This document shows, piece after piece, positions 15,182 through 23,760 of a DNA stretch of 40,666 bases (positions are counted from its first letter, which is position 1; each line of letters begins with the position of its first letter). The DNA is from Candidatus Gastranaerophilales bacterium. Lineage in GTDB: Bacteria > Cyanobacteriota > Vampirovibrionia > Gastranaerophilales > Gastranaerophilaceae. The position numbers were made by a program, and so were the translations under genes. The notes below the pieces were generated by a model. That model was not told the DNA's origin, searched no databases, and saw nothing but the letters and a program-made list of their open reading frames with translations. The DNA lies in contig CALVCJ010000010.1 in NCBI GenBank assembly GCA_944326015.1, positions 1-40,666 of the forward strand. Reading direction: 5' to 3'.

Positions 15182-17508
15182 TGTATCCCTAATTTCTGCA
15201 AATCGTTAATCCGCATTTCTATTTTTGAAATATTATCTTTAGTGAAATTATTTAAAGCAAGTTTGTGCGCATTTTGGTAATGAGCCAAAGCGTTTTTGTA
15301 ATCTTTTTGTCTGTAATAGTAATCGCCAAGTGCAACGTCGGCAGACGCCAAATAAAAAGTTTCATTTAATCCTTCAGCGCAGGCTTTTGCTTTTTTCAGA
15401 TATTTCAATGTTTTTTCAGCATCTTTGCCTGAGTATATTTCGGCTAGTTTCATTGTGCTGACATATATTCCGTTGTAATTGCTGTTTTTCTCATCAAGTT
15501 TCAGGCTTTCTTGAAGATATTTTACAGCGGTTGCGCAGTTACCGTTTTCATCATAAATTGTAGCAAGGTTTGTAAGTGATGAAGATAGATAAGTATTAAT
15601 TTTCGGATCCAGTGAAGTTTCGATACATTTTTTGTAGTACTTGACTGCGTTTTCTACATCGCCTTCTTCGTCGCAGTTAAGAGCGTATCTAAAGTAAAAT
15701 TCAGCCAGAATATTTTTTTCAATACCTTGAGTTGATTGTAAAATTATGCTTTTTATACTTTTGCCCGTAATACTTGAGAGCAGAAGTTCGGTTTTTATTC
15801 TCAAATTATCTGAAATTTTATCGGAAATTATTTCATTAAGTATTTTTTCAGCCTTCTCACGTTTAAATGTAATAAAATAGATATTTGCAATTTCATATTT
15901 GCATTGGTTAATTTTTTCCGTATCTCCTGTTGATATAAAAAATTCTTCTGCTAGCTCAAAATATTTCAAAGAATTAAACCAGTCGGACAACTTGTTAAAG
16001 TTTTGTGCAAGTTTTGTATAAAGTACCGGAAGAAAAGTGTAGAAGTCATCATCGGTATTTTTTGTTAATGCGTTTTGAAGAATCATAATTACTTTTTTAT
16101 AATTAAAGTTTTGTTCTTCCTGTTTTGCAAGGTTTATCAAATTTGTAACTGATAAATTTTTTATTTCTTCAAGAGTTTTATTTTTTTGATCTGACACATC
16201 AACAAATTTATTTATAGAATTCGCAATTTTGTTCATAATTTTAATTTCATCTTCTTCAGAATCAAAGACAAATGAAATCTTTTTAATTTTTTCATCTTTT
16301 TCCTGTTTAGTCGTAGGCACGTGTTGTGTGATTGTTTCTTGTATAAATTGGGTTTCAGTGATATGTTTTTTCACAAAAACCGGTTTTTTAGGAATAAATA
16401 ACCCGTGGTATTCGATTTCTTTTCTCATTGTTCTACGTGACACAAGCAGGTCTCTTTCCAGAGGTTTTAGTGGCAACTGTGTTTCATAAAGTTCAACGCA
16501 ATTTTTGTGAATTTTAACCGCAATGTTTTCAGCAATTGAGTTTTCCGATATTTCTTTATAGTAATCCTGAAGGTAAATCATTGAACCTTCTCTTGTAAGT
16601 AGCAGATTGTCTGTAAAATATGCAATTTTATCGGCATTATACAAATTTATTTTTCTTAAGAGATTGACATTAACCGGATGCCTCATAATTGTTAAAAATC
16701 TGATAAGATGGCCGCTTACAGGATCAACAAGGGATAGTGCTTCTCTGAGTATAAAGTCGTTAAATGAAAGAAAACTTTTTGTGTATCCTGATAAAAATCC
16801 GGCTAAATCAAGTTTTCTGATTTGCATAATTTTGATTGCCAGAGATGTATAAAAGTAATATCCTCTTGTGTATTTGTACAGTTCATCCGATAGAGGACCT
16901 ATCTGTTTAAAGTCTTGCGCTCGTAAATATTTTTCAAATATACTTTTGTCAAATGCGCTTATTGCAACTTTTTCAAAGTTCATTTTAAATTCATCATAAT
17001 TAAATTTTCTTGAAATAATTATAATTTTAACTTTTCTTGAATTTGTTATGTGCGAAAGAAACCTCAGAATTTCGAGTTTGTTATCTCTCAATACTTGTTC
17101 AAAAGAATTTAAAACAATTACGACAGGTTTGTCAATTGACCCAAAATATGCATTTATTTTTTGTGTAAAGTTTTCGGTTGCTATTTTTGGTTGCTTAATA
17201 ATGTTTTGTATAGTAAGTTTTTTGAAGTTTTCAAAAAATTCCAGAAGTATATCATCAAGCACAGTTGTTTCAAAACAGTTATATTTCAGTGTGATAACAT
17301 TTTCGTTAAGGAAAGATAATGCCTGATTTACTGCATATATTTTACCTGTTCCCATAAACCCGTTTACAAGTAGCAGATTCATTGGGCTTTTAAAGAAATT
17401 TATAATTTTTTCAATTCGTTCAATATTATTTTCAATAAAAAACTGATTTATTCCAATATCCTGTTTTTGAATATTTTTTTTATCCGGTGCCTCTTTTATA
17501 AATTCCAT
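15178..17508 (-). CDS. P-loop NTPase fused to TPR repeats (STAND-like)
   Basis: The 776-residue protein has an N-terminal NTPase region with NLLLVNGFMGTGKIYAV (residues 44-60), a Walker B-like strand KPVVIVLNSFEQ, and KVKIIIISRKFN as a likely sensor strand. A winged-helix-like segment follows, then a Lys/Glu-rich linker. The C-terminal 330 residues form a TPR array, for example ALNCDEEGDVENAVKYYKKC and SLTNLATIYDENGNCATAVK. This order resembles STAND signalling ATPases such as MalT-like proteins, though no DNA-binding domain is evident at the C terminus. The Walker A motif has Ile57 where Ser or Thr normally coordinates magnesium, so ATP hydrolysis is doubtful. It overlaps rsmG by 4 bp. The role is unknown. 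Confidence 0.7.
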   Translation of the reverse strand: MEFIKEAPDKKNIQKQDIGINQFFIENNIERIEKIINFFKSPMNLLLVNGFMGTGKIYAVNQALSFLNENVITLKYNCFETTVLDDILLEFFENFKKLTIQNIIKQPKIATENFTQKINAYFGSIDKPVVIVLNSFEQVLRDNKLEILRFLSHITNSRKVKIIIISRKFNYDEFKMNFEKVAISAFDKSIFEKYLRAQDFKQIGPLSDELYKYTRGYYFYTSLAIKIMQIRKLDLAGFLSGYTKSFLSFNDFILREALSLVDPVSGHLIRFLTIMRHPVNVNLLRKINLYNADKIAYFTDNLLLTREGSMIYLQDYYKEISENSIAENIAVKIHKNCVELYETQLPLKPLERDLLVSRRTMRKEIEYHGLFIPKKPVFVKKHITETQFIQETITQHVPTTKQEKDEKIKKISFVFDSEEDEIKIMNKIANSINKFVDVSDQKNKTLEEIKNLSVTNLINLAKQEEQNFNYKKVIMILQNALTKNTDDDFYTFLPVLYTKLAQNFNKLSDWFNSLKYFELAEEFFISTGDTEKINQCKYEIANIYFITFKREKAEKILNEIISDKISDNLRIKTELLLSSITGKSIKSIILQSTQGIEKNILAEFYFRYALNCDEEGDVENAVKYYKKCIETSLDPKINTYLSSSLTNLATIYDENGNCATAVKYLQESLKLDEKNSNYNGIYVSTMKLAEIYSGKDAEKTLKYLKKAKACAEGLNETFYLASADVALGDYYYRQKDYKNALAHYQNAHKLALNNFTKDNISKIEMRINDLQKLGIQ

Positions 17509-17537
17509 AAAGCTATATTAATAGATTTTTTAAATTT

Positions 17538-17566
17538 TTGCAAATCAAAAATTTTTATAGTACAAT
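17538..17566 (+). promoter_or_regulatory. Predicted promoter of the envelope operon
   Basis: TTGCAA (17538-17543) and TACAAT (17561-17566) are 17 bp apart. They lie in the gap between the divergent NTPase gene and the small membrane-protein ORF at 17598. The predicted start near 17573 leaves a leader of about 25 nt with AAGGGG before the ATG. The six following plus-strand genes could be read from it. Confidence 0.5.
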
Positions 17567-17597
17567 ATCAATATAACAGATAATTAAGGGGAAACAA

Positions 17598-17702
17598 ATG
17601 GAATTTTTCAGAAAACACCAGAGAGCGATAGTTGCAATAATTGCAGTTACTTTTATTGCATGGACTGTCGGATTAATGCTGTTGCCTCTTATGGTTAAAT
17701 AG
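17598..17702 (+). CDS. 34-residue single-pass membrane protein
   Basis: A short ORF starts with ATG behind an AAGGGG ribosome-binding site and encodes 34 residues: MEFFRKHQRAIVAIIAVTFI, then AWTVGLMLLPLMVK. A charged N terminus precedes one hydrophobic helix, so the product should sit in the inner membrane. The start resembles the membrane anchor of SurA/PrsA-type periplasmic foldases, but here it stops after the anchor. The stop lies 7 bp before the GTG start of the EnvC-like peptidase and overlaps its ribosome-binding region, which suggests coupled translation. A promoter match lies just upstream. It could be a leader peptide or a small subunit. Confidence 0.6.
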   Translation: MEFFRKHQRAIVAIIAVTFIAWTVGLMLLPLMVK

Positions 17703-17709
17703 GTAGCCA

Positions 17710-18834
17710 GTGAATATAAAAAAATTCATACAAAAATTATTTATATTATTTTGTACTCTGCTTATAGGTAATATAGGCCTGTTTGCTGATGCAAACCAGC
17801 TCAAAACGATTCAGCAAAAACAAAAAGTTGCCCATGAAAAAATAAAACGCTTGAAAGTTCTTGAGCATCTTGAGAAAAACAAGTTGTATAAAAATCAGCA
17901 AAAACTTGAGCAGGCATCAACTGATCTTCAGCAGTCAAAAAATGAATATGCAAGTCTTGATGCACAGCTAAAGCGTATGGAAAAGGAGCTTACATTATCT
18001 GTTGCTGAATTTAACAGGGCAAATGCTGATATGCGAAGACGTATAAGGCAGGTTTTTAAAAACCAGAGAACAGGTATGTTCCAACTTATTCTGACAGCAA
18101 AAGATTTGAATTCTCTTCTTGATGTTGTTTATTTTGAAAGAATAGTTCTAAAAAAAGATTACGCAAAGATTCTTGTAGTTAAAGCAAAGTCTCAGAAGAT
18201 TGCCTTAATGAAAAAGAACATTGAATCTAAAAAAATTGCGCTGGCTAAATCCATTCAGGAAATAAATTCCATGAAGAAGGGGATAAAATATGCGATTGCT
18301 CAGAATCAGAGTATGATTCACAAATATAAAACTGACCGTAAAACATATGAAAGAGCGGAGCGTGAACTTGCAAGACAGTCTGCGAATATTCAGAGTATGA
18401 TTGCGCGTAACCGCGGTTCTTCAGGTGTTAAAATTACGTCCGCAGGTTTTTTGAAACCTATTGCAGGAAGAATAACATCACCTTTTGGCTGGCGTACACA
18501 TCCTATTTTTAACAGCAGAACATTTCATTCAGGCGTTGATATTGCAGGACCGAACAGGGGAAGTATAAAAGCTTCCAATGCCGGCAAAGTTATCTATTCT
18601 GGCTGGTATGGAGGCTACGGGAAGGTTGTCATTTTAGACCATGGTGTAGTTAATGGTAAGCCGACAACTACTCTTTATGCCCATATGTCATCGATAAAAG
18701 TCGGGCAGGGACAGTTTGTTGGCAAAGGTCAGGTTATCGGATATGAAGGAACAACAGGTTATAGCACTGGTCCGCATGTCCATTTTGAGGTAAGAATTAA
18801 CGGAAAACCGAATAATCCGTTAAATTATATTTAA
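17710..18834 (+). CDS. EnvC-like M23 (LytM) peptidase with coiled coil
   Basis: The 374-residue protein begins at a GTG with AGGTAG a few bases upstream. A signal peptide (ending near LFADA) is followed by a long coiled coil (about residues 28-230, rich in Lys, Gln, Leu and Glu). The C-terminal LytM domain starts at FLKPIAGRITSPFGWRTHP. Zinc and catalytic residues are present: FHSGVDIAG, the His of LYAHMSS, and HVHFEV. It therefore resembles an active endopeptidase that cleaves peptidoglycan cross-links rather than a degenerate activator. EnvC relatives control cell separation. Being in one operon with lipid A and LPS export genes fits an envelope role. Confidence 0.9.
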   Translation: MNIKKFIQKLFILFCTLLIGNIGLFADANQLKTIQQKQKVAHEKIKRLKVLEHLEKNKLYKNQQKLEQASTDLQQSKNEYASLDAQLKRMEKELTLSVAEFNRANADMRRRIRQVFKNQRTGMFQLILTAKDLNSLLDVVYFERIVLKKDYAKILVVKAKSQKIALMKKNIESKKIALAKSIQEINSMKKGIKYAIAQNQSMIHKYKTDRKTYERAERELARQSANIQSMIARNRGSSGVKITSAGFLKPIAGRITSPFGWRTHPIFNSRTFHSGVDIAGPNRGSIKASNAGKVIYSGWYGGYGKVVILDHGVVNGKPTTTLYAHMSSIKVGQGQFVGKGQVIGYEGTTGYSTGPHVHFEVRINGKPNNPLNYI

Positions 18835-18850
18835 AAAAGAAGGCAGGAAA

Positions 18851-21076
18851 TTGAAGAAATATCTGTTAATTTCATCTTTAATATGTTTAATAACAATTCA
18901 TCCGGCATTGTCAAATGAATTGGTTACTAGCCCTTCTGATTTGGAAGAAGTTTTTAATGAAAGTTTTTACGAGTCGCCTATTGCCGCCCCAATGCCTAAG
19001 GTAGAAGTTAAGGAAGGCAGTACTATCAAGCCTGTAAGAGGAATGCCGCTTTTTAAAAAAGTTCGTATTAAAATTACAAATAAAATAAGAGAAAAAGAAT
19101 ACAAAAAGACTCTTGAACAGATTGAAAAAGAAAAACAGGAACAAGCTAAACTTGATGCTCAAGAAGATGCGAATTTAAAAAGAGAGTTAAATATTAATCA
19201 AGATGAGCCTGCGAAAGTTGATGTTCCGATAAACAATACTTTTGATACCGATGATAAAGAAACGGTTAAAAATGATGAAACCAAAACTCTTGAACTTCAA
19301 GGTGGTGTAAAAGAGCATGTAACATCAAATGATGTTATTTTGGATGCGGATAATATTGATTATGATGATAAAAATTTTGATATTATAGCAACTGGTTCTC
19401 CTATACTTGTTTTCCCGCCGCAAAATGTTACTATAAAAGCAGAAAAAATGATTTATAATCAGGCGTCAAATATCTTAAAAGCATACGGTCAAGTTGAAGT
19501 TATTAGAGGCGGCAATCATATTTTCGGTGATTATATGCAGATTAACATGAATGAAGAGAATGCATTTATGGATAATATGAAAACAAAAGCTTCAATGATG
19601 ACCGTGCATTCCCGCAAATCTGAAATGCAGGGTGATAAGATTATCCTTTATGACGGAAAAATGCTTTCTGAAGATTCTTATATTTTGGATTTTCATACCA
19701 AAATGATAGGCGGTAACAATTTCAACAGAATGATTATTGATGATGAAGATAAATCATCTATTACTGATGAGGTTGGAGATACTGCAATTAATATTAAGGC
19801 AAAAGATATTATAATAAATGCAAAACGAGATCATGATGTTATTACATTGAAGAAGGCACAAATAAATTACGGTGATGTAAAACTCTTCACTTTACCTTCA
19901 ATTACTGCCCATACAAATAAAAAACGTGAATTTTTTGATGCTAATTATCCCGAATTCGGATCCCGCGGTCGTTTGGGTATGTTTTTAGGACCTGGATTTG
20001 TATTTGATACTCCTTTGCAAAACGGTTCTACATTGAAAGTTTTGCCGATACTTAATAACAAAAGTGGGCTTGGTGTAGGCGGCATGCTTAAATACAGAAG
20101 TGCGACAAACTATACTGATTTTGCATACGGATCTGCTGCGGATGTGTTTATATTAAAAGGTAAGCAATATTTTGATGACAGATTATATATGCAGTATGGT
20201 GCTAATTCATATATGGATGAATGGTTTTTTGGACCGAGAATGCCTAAGTATACTGCAGAATTGATTTATCATGACAGAGGGGTAATTCCGTCAACTATCG
20301 GTAAAGGCCTAGATTTACGTTTCAGACATCGTTTCGGTCTAGGTTATATGCAGAACAATGATGTCAACAGGCATGGTGAAAGTATACCCTCAGCAAATGT
20401 TGGTACATTGCGTACAAGATATATGGCCGAAGCAGCCCAGTCATTGTTTTCTTACAATGACAAAGAGAATTTAAAGATTTTTGATCTTTCACTTGTAATG
20501 CAAGGCAGTGCAGCGTTATATGGCACAGGTGATACACAGTTTGTAGGTAGAATTGGCCCGAGAATTCATACCCAGTATAAATACTGGATGCAGGATATAG
20601 GATTTTTCGCATCAGCTTATCAGGACGGTACACCAATGAGAAGGTATGATATGTACCGGTACGGACATGCAAATGTTTATATCAGAGAGGCTTTGCGTCT
20701 TCATAAATATTTGACTGTTGCCTGGTCTGGATCTCTTACAATGACAGGTGATTCTCCGAACGGTGAAATGTTTCAGGAAAATTCATTTATTGTAGCTTTA
20801 GGCCCTGATGATTTTAAAATAAATATCGGCTACGACTGGGTTAGACGTCAGACATATTTTGCCTTTGTTGTTGCAATGGATACAAAAGGTTCTTCTGTTG
20901 AATTTGACAGAATGGAAATTAAAAATCCGGACAGATTGGCAAGAAGTAATGAGGAAAATGTTGAGTTGAAGGTTTATGATGTTGAGAATATGTCGACAGC
21001 TAATAAAGTTCCCCCCAAAAAAAGAATGTATGCTGAAGTTATTGATATAGAAGATCCTGATAAGGAGCAAATATAA
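18851..21076 (+). CDS. lptD: LptD/OstA-like LPS assembly outer-membrane protein
   Basis: The 741-residue product starts at a TTG behind AGGCAGGA and has a signal peptide (MKKYLLISSLICLITIHPAL). A charged, low-complexity stretch of about 120 residues precedes an OstA-type beta domain (roughly residues 155-260: NDVILDADNIDYDDKNFDII, then AEKMIYNQASNILKAYGQVE). The rest is a long beta-rich region with many aromatic residues, as expected for an outer-membrane barrel. LptD inserts LPS into the outer leaflet with LptE. Length is close to that of E. coli LptD. Low similarity in the barrel leaves room for a related OstA-family role, but lpxI and lpxB downstream support LPS transport. It abuts the aldolase gene directly. 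Confidence 0.8.
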   Translation: MKKYLLISSLICLITIHPALSNELVTSPSDLEEVFNESFYESPIAAPMPKVEVKEGSTIKPVRGMPLFKKVRIKITNKIREKEYKKTLEQIEKEKQEQAKLDAQEDANLKRELNINQDEPAKVDVPINNTFDTDDKETVKNDETKTLELQGGVKEHVTSNDVILDADNIDYDDKNFDIIATGSPILVFPPQNVTIKAEKMIYNQASNILKAYGQVEVIRGGNHIFGDYMQINMNEENAFMDNMKTKASMMTVHSRKSEMQGDKIILYDGKMLSEDSYILDFHTKMIGGNNFNRMIIDDEDKSSITDEVGDTAINIKAKDIIINAKRDHDVITLKKAQINYGDVKLFTLPSITAHTNKKREFFDANYPEFGSRGRLGMFLGPGFVFDTPLQNGSTLKVLPILNNKSGLGVGGMLKYRSATNYTDFAYGSAADVFILKGKQYFDDRLYMQYGANSYMDEWFFGPRMPKYTAELIYHDRGVIPSTIGKGLDLRFRHRFGLGYMQNNDVNRHGESIPSANVGTLRTRYMAEAAQSLFSYNDKENLKIFDLSLVMQGSAALYGTGDTQFVGRIGPRIHTQYKYWMQDIGFFASAYQDGTPMRRYDMYRYGHANVYIREALRLHKYLTVAWSGSLTMTGDSPNGEMFQENSFIVALGPDDFKINIGYDWVRRQTYFAFVVAMDTKGSSVEFDRMEIKNPDRLARSNEENVELKVYDVENMSTANKVPPKKRMYAEVIDIEDPDKEQI

Positions 21077-21703
21077 ATGAAAAAGTTGAAGGATTTAAAA
21101 AAAGAGTTAATAGAATACGGAAGATTAGCCGGTATGAAAAATTTTACACCTGGTTATTCGGGTAATTTATCAGCAAGATATGATGATAAGATTTTGATTA
21201 CTTCTTCTGGTTCTGCAAATGGATATTTGTCTGAGGATGAACTTGTTGTAATTGACTATGACGGTAATTTGATTGAAGGGGCTAAAACTCCATCGTCAGA
21301 GAAAATGCTTCATGCTGCTTTTTATAGATTTAGAGATGATGTTAATTATATAATTCATGTGCATTCTCCATATTTAAGTTCTTTTGCATGTTGTCATAAA
21401 GCTCTTGATGAACCTATTATGGCAGAGAATGTGTTTTACTTTGGACAAATTCCGCTTGCTGAATATGGCTTGCCATCATCTTCTGATCTTGTAGAAAAAA
21501 CAGCAAAGTATTTTAAGAATTACGATGCCGTTTTAATGGCAAACCATGGTTTTATAACAGGCGCTGGAACAATGAAGGATGCCTTTTTAAAACTTGAGCT
21601 TGCGGAATCTTATGCCCAGATCGTGATTAATACAAAATTATTGGACGGTGCCGTTATGTTTAATGAAAACCAGGTTTCTGAAATTAATTTATTAAAAAGT
21701 TAG
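21077..21703 (+). CDS. Class II aldolase/adducin-family protein
   Basis: The 208-residue protein fits the fuculose-phosphate aldolase/ribulose-phosphate epimerase fold. GYSGNLSARYDDKILITSSG binds the phosphate, HVHSPYLSSF provides two zinc-binding His, and MANHGFITGAG supplies the third. The acid-base Glu is probably in TPSSEKMLHA. Family members cleave or epimerise phosphorylated sugars; the substrate is not predictable. The ATG directly follows the lptD stop with no gap, and its Shine-Dalgarno (AAGGAG) lies inside the lptD end. Its place between lptD and lpxI is unexpected for a central-metabolism enzyme and may mean that it supplies a sugar for LPS. Confidence 0.87.
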   Translation: MKKLKDLKKELIEYGRLAGMKNFTPGYSGNLSARYDDKILITSSGSANGYLSEDELVVIDYDGNLIEGAKTPSSEKMLHAAFYRFRDDVNYIIHVHSPYLSSFACCHKALDEPIMAENVFYFGQIPLAEYGLPSSSDLVEKTAKYFKNYDAVLMANHGFITGAGTMKDAFLKLELAESYAQIVINTKLLDGAVMFNENQVSEINLLKS

Positions 21704-21744
21704 TTATGATATAATAGTTTTTGTAGAAAATGAGGAATTAAAAA

Positions 21745-22560
21745 GTGTCAATAATGTTGGAAAATAAACAGGGATTAATTGCGGGAGATGGCATACTGCC
21801 GGTTGAAATGGCACGTCACGCAAAAGAAAATGGATTTGAAATTATCTGTATATCCCTTGCAAATGATAATTTAAAAGATTTAAAAAAATATTGTTCAAAA
21901 ATTTATTCCTGTCACCCCGGAGAAATGTCAAAAATAGAGAAAATTTTTACTGATGAAGCTATTAAACAGGTTACATTTCTTGGAAAAGTTCATAAACGTG
22001 TGCTTTTACAGCTTCACAAATTTGATAAAAGAGCAATTGAAATATTAAAGTCTGTTCAAAGACTAAATGATGATGAAGTTATGCTTTTGATTGTAAAAGA
22101 GTTTGAAAAGCATAATATAACAGTTTTGGATCAGACAATTTTTATAAAAAATCTTATGATACCTTCAGGTGTTTTGGGAAAGTTGAAGCCGACAGATGAA
22201 CAGATGGAAGATGTTAATTACGGATTTTGGCTAGCCAAAGAAATGGGAAAAATAGATGTCGGGCAGTCTGTTGTAATAAAAGATAAAATGATAATGGCGG
22301 TGGAAGCTATAGAAGGTACTGATATGTGTATAAAGAGAGGTTCAAAACTCGCCAAGAAAGGTGCTGTTGTCGTAAAAGTATCCAAGCCTTCTCAAGACAA
22401 AAGATTTGATATACCGGCGATAGGGTTAAAAACACTTAAAACAATGAAGAGATATAAAGCTGATTTGATTGCCGTAGAGGCAAATGAGACAATCATTGTT
22501 GATCAGGAAAAAGTTATAAAATTTGCGGATGATAATAATATAGTAATTATGGCTGTATAG
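21745..22560 (+). CDS. lpxI: UDP-2,3-diacylglucosamine pyrophosphatase, LpxI type
   Basis: LpxI (formerly DUF1009) hydrolyses UDP-2,3-diacylglucosamine to lipid X and UMP, the step done by LpxH in E. coli. The 271-residue protein has the family order: GLIAGDGILPVEMARHAKE at the start, KQVTFLGKVHKRVLLQ, then the C-terminal catalytic domain VEAIEGTDMCIKRGSKLA, VVKVSKPSQDKRFDIPAIG and AVEANETIIVD. The Asp in QDKRFD is in the region of the catalytic residue. I chose the GTG at 21745 because GAGG lies 9 nt upstream; an ATG three codons later is the alternative. It is followed by lpxB after 4 bp, and the two enzymes act in sequence. Confidence 0.93.
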   Translation: MSIMLENKQGLIAGDGILPVEMARHAKENGFEIICISLANDNLKDLKKYCSKIYSCHPGEMSKIEKIFTDEAIKQVTFLGKVHKRVLLQLHKFDKRAIEILKSVQRLNDDEVMLLIVKEFEKHNITVLDQTIFIKNLMIPSGVLGKLKPTDEQMEDVNYGFWLAKEMGKIDVGQSVVIKDKMIMAVEAIEGTDMCIKRGSKLAKKGAVVVKVSKPSQDKRFDIPAIGLKTLKTMKRYKADLIAVEANETIIVDQEKVIKFADDNNIVIMAV

Positions 22561-22564
22561 AATT

Positions 22565-23689
22565 ATGAAAAGAGTTTTTATAATAACAGGCGAATACTCA
22601 GGAGATATTCACGGCTCTCATGTTACCAAGGCATTGTATTCTATGCGTTGTGATATTGAAATAGAAGGCGTGGGTGGTGAAAATATGAAAAATGCCGGCG
22701 TAAAACTTTTTTCTGACCATAAAAAAATGGGTGCTGTCGGATTAAGCCCTAAAATAATTGTAGATCATCTTACTCTCGGTAAACGCGTTGTTGATTACCT
22801 CACGAAAGAATATAAACCTGATCTTGTTGTATTAATCGATTATGGCGTTTTTAACCTTAATATTTCAAAGTTTTTGAAAAGAAAGGGTATAAAAGTTTTC
22901 TATTATATACCGCCTCAGGTGTGGGCGAGTCGTAAGTGGCGTATTAACACTATAAAGAAAAATATAGATGAAGTTTTGTGTATTTTTCCGTTTGAGAAAG
23001 AAATGTATGAAAGTTATGGAATAAAAACACACTACTGTGGTCATCCTCTGGTGTCACAGCTTCCAGCAAAGGCAGACAGGGATAAATTTATTGAAAAACA
23101 TGGATTAGATAAAAATAAAAAACTTGTTTCAATTTTTCCTGGTTCACGTGAATTTGAGCTGAAGTATCTAATGAATGTTTTTATAAAAACTGCTCAGAAT
23201 TTACAAAAAAAGCATCCAAATTTACAGTTTTGTGTTTCGCAAGCTCCGAATTTGTCGGATACTGTCTATAATAAATATTTGAAAACTTGTCCTTTTAAAG
23301 TCATTAAAGGTGAAAATCAGGCTTTATTGAGTGTATCTGATGCGCTTATTCTTGCTTCTGGAACAGTTGCATTGGAAGCATGTCTTTATCAAACTCCAAT
23401 GATTATTGCGTATAGAGGACCGTGGCTTTTTTATTTTATATATCTTGTAGTAAGATGCATCAAACGAGTTTCACTGCCTAATATAATTGCGGATAAATGT
23501 ATTGTACCGGAAATTTTGCAGGGTAATGTGAATGTTAATAAAATTTCATATGAGATTGAACGACTGCTTTTTGATAATGAATACAGAAATAAAAATATAT
23601 CTGAACTAGCAAGTATAAAAGCTTTATTGTCAGATAAAATATCTTCAAATGAAGCGGCTAAAGTTATCTCAAATGCTTTAAACTCTTAA
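22565..23689 (+). CDS. lpxB: Lipid-A-disaccharide synthase
   Basis: LpxB condenses lipid X with UDP-2,3-diacylglucosamine to give the tetra-acyl disaccharide 1-phosphate precursor of lipid A, at the inner membrane. The 374-residue GT19 protein shows IITGEYSGDIHGSHVTKAL, GVGGENMKNAG, YYIPPQVWASRKWRI, HYCGHPLVSQLP, SIFPGSREFELKYL and the C-terminal ASGTVALEACLYQTPMIIAY, which binds UDP. It lies 4 bp downstream of lpxI, its pathway partner, and ends the envelope operon. The next gene starts 71 bp later after a short tandem duplication (AACTCTTAAT twice) at the stop codon. Identification is secure. Confidence 0.95.
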   Translation: MKRVFIITGEYSGDIHGSHVTKALYSMRCDIEIEGVGGENMKNAGVKLFSDHKKMGAVGLSPKIIVDHLTLGKRVVDYLTKEYKPDLVVLIDYGVFNLNISKFLKRKGIKVFYYIPPQVWASRKWRINTIKKNIDEVLCIFPFEKEMYESYGIKTHYCGHPLVSQLPAKADRDKFIEKHGLDKNKKLVSIFPGSREFELKYLMNVFIKTAQNLQKKHPNLQFCVSQAPNLSDTVYNKYLKTCPFKVIKGENQALLSVSDALILASGTVALEACLYQTPMIIAYRGPWLFYFIYLVVRCIKRVSLPNIIADKCIVPEILQGNVNVNKISYEIERLLFDNEYRNKNISELASIKALLSDKISSNEAAKVISNALNS

Positions 23690-23760
23690 TAACTCTTAAT
23701 AATTTTTAATAAAAGAGCAATACTTAAAGTGCTCAATACGTTAATATAAATAGGTAGCGT

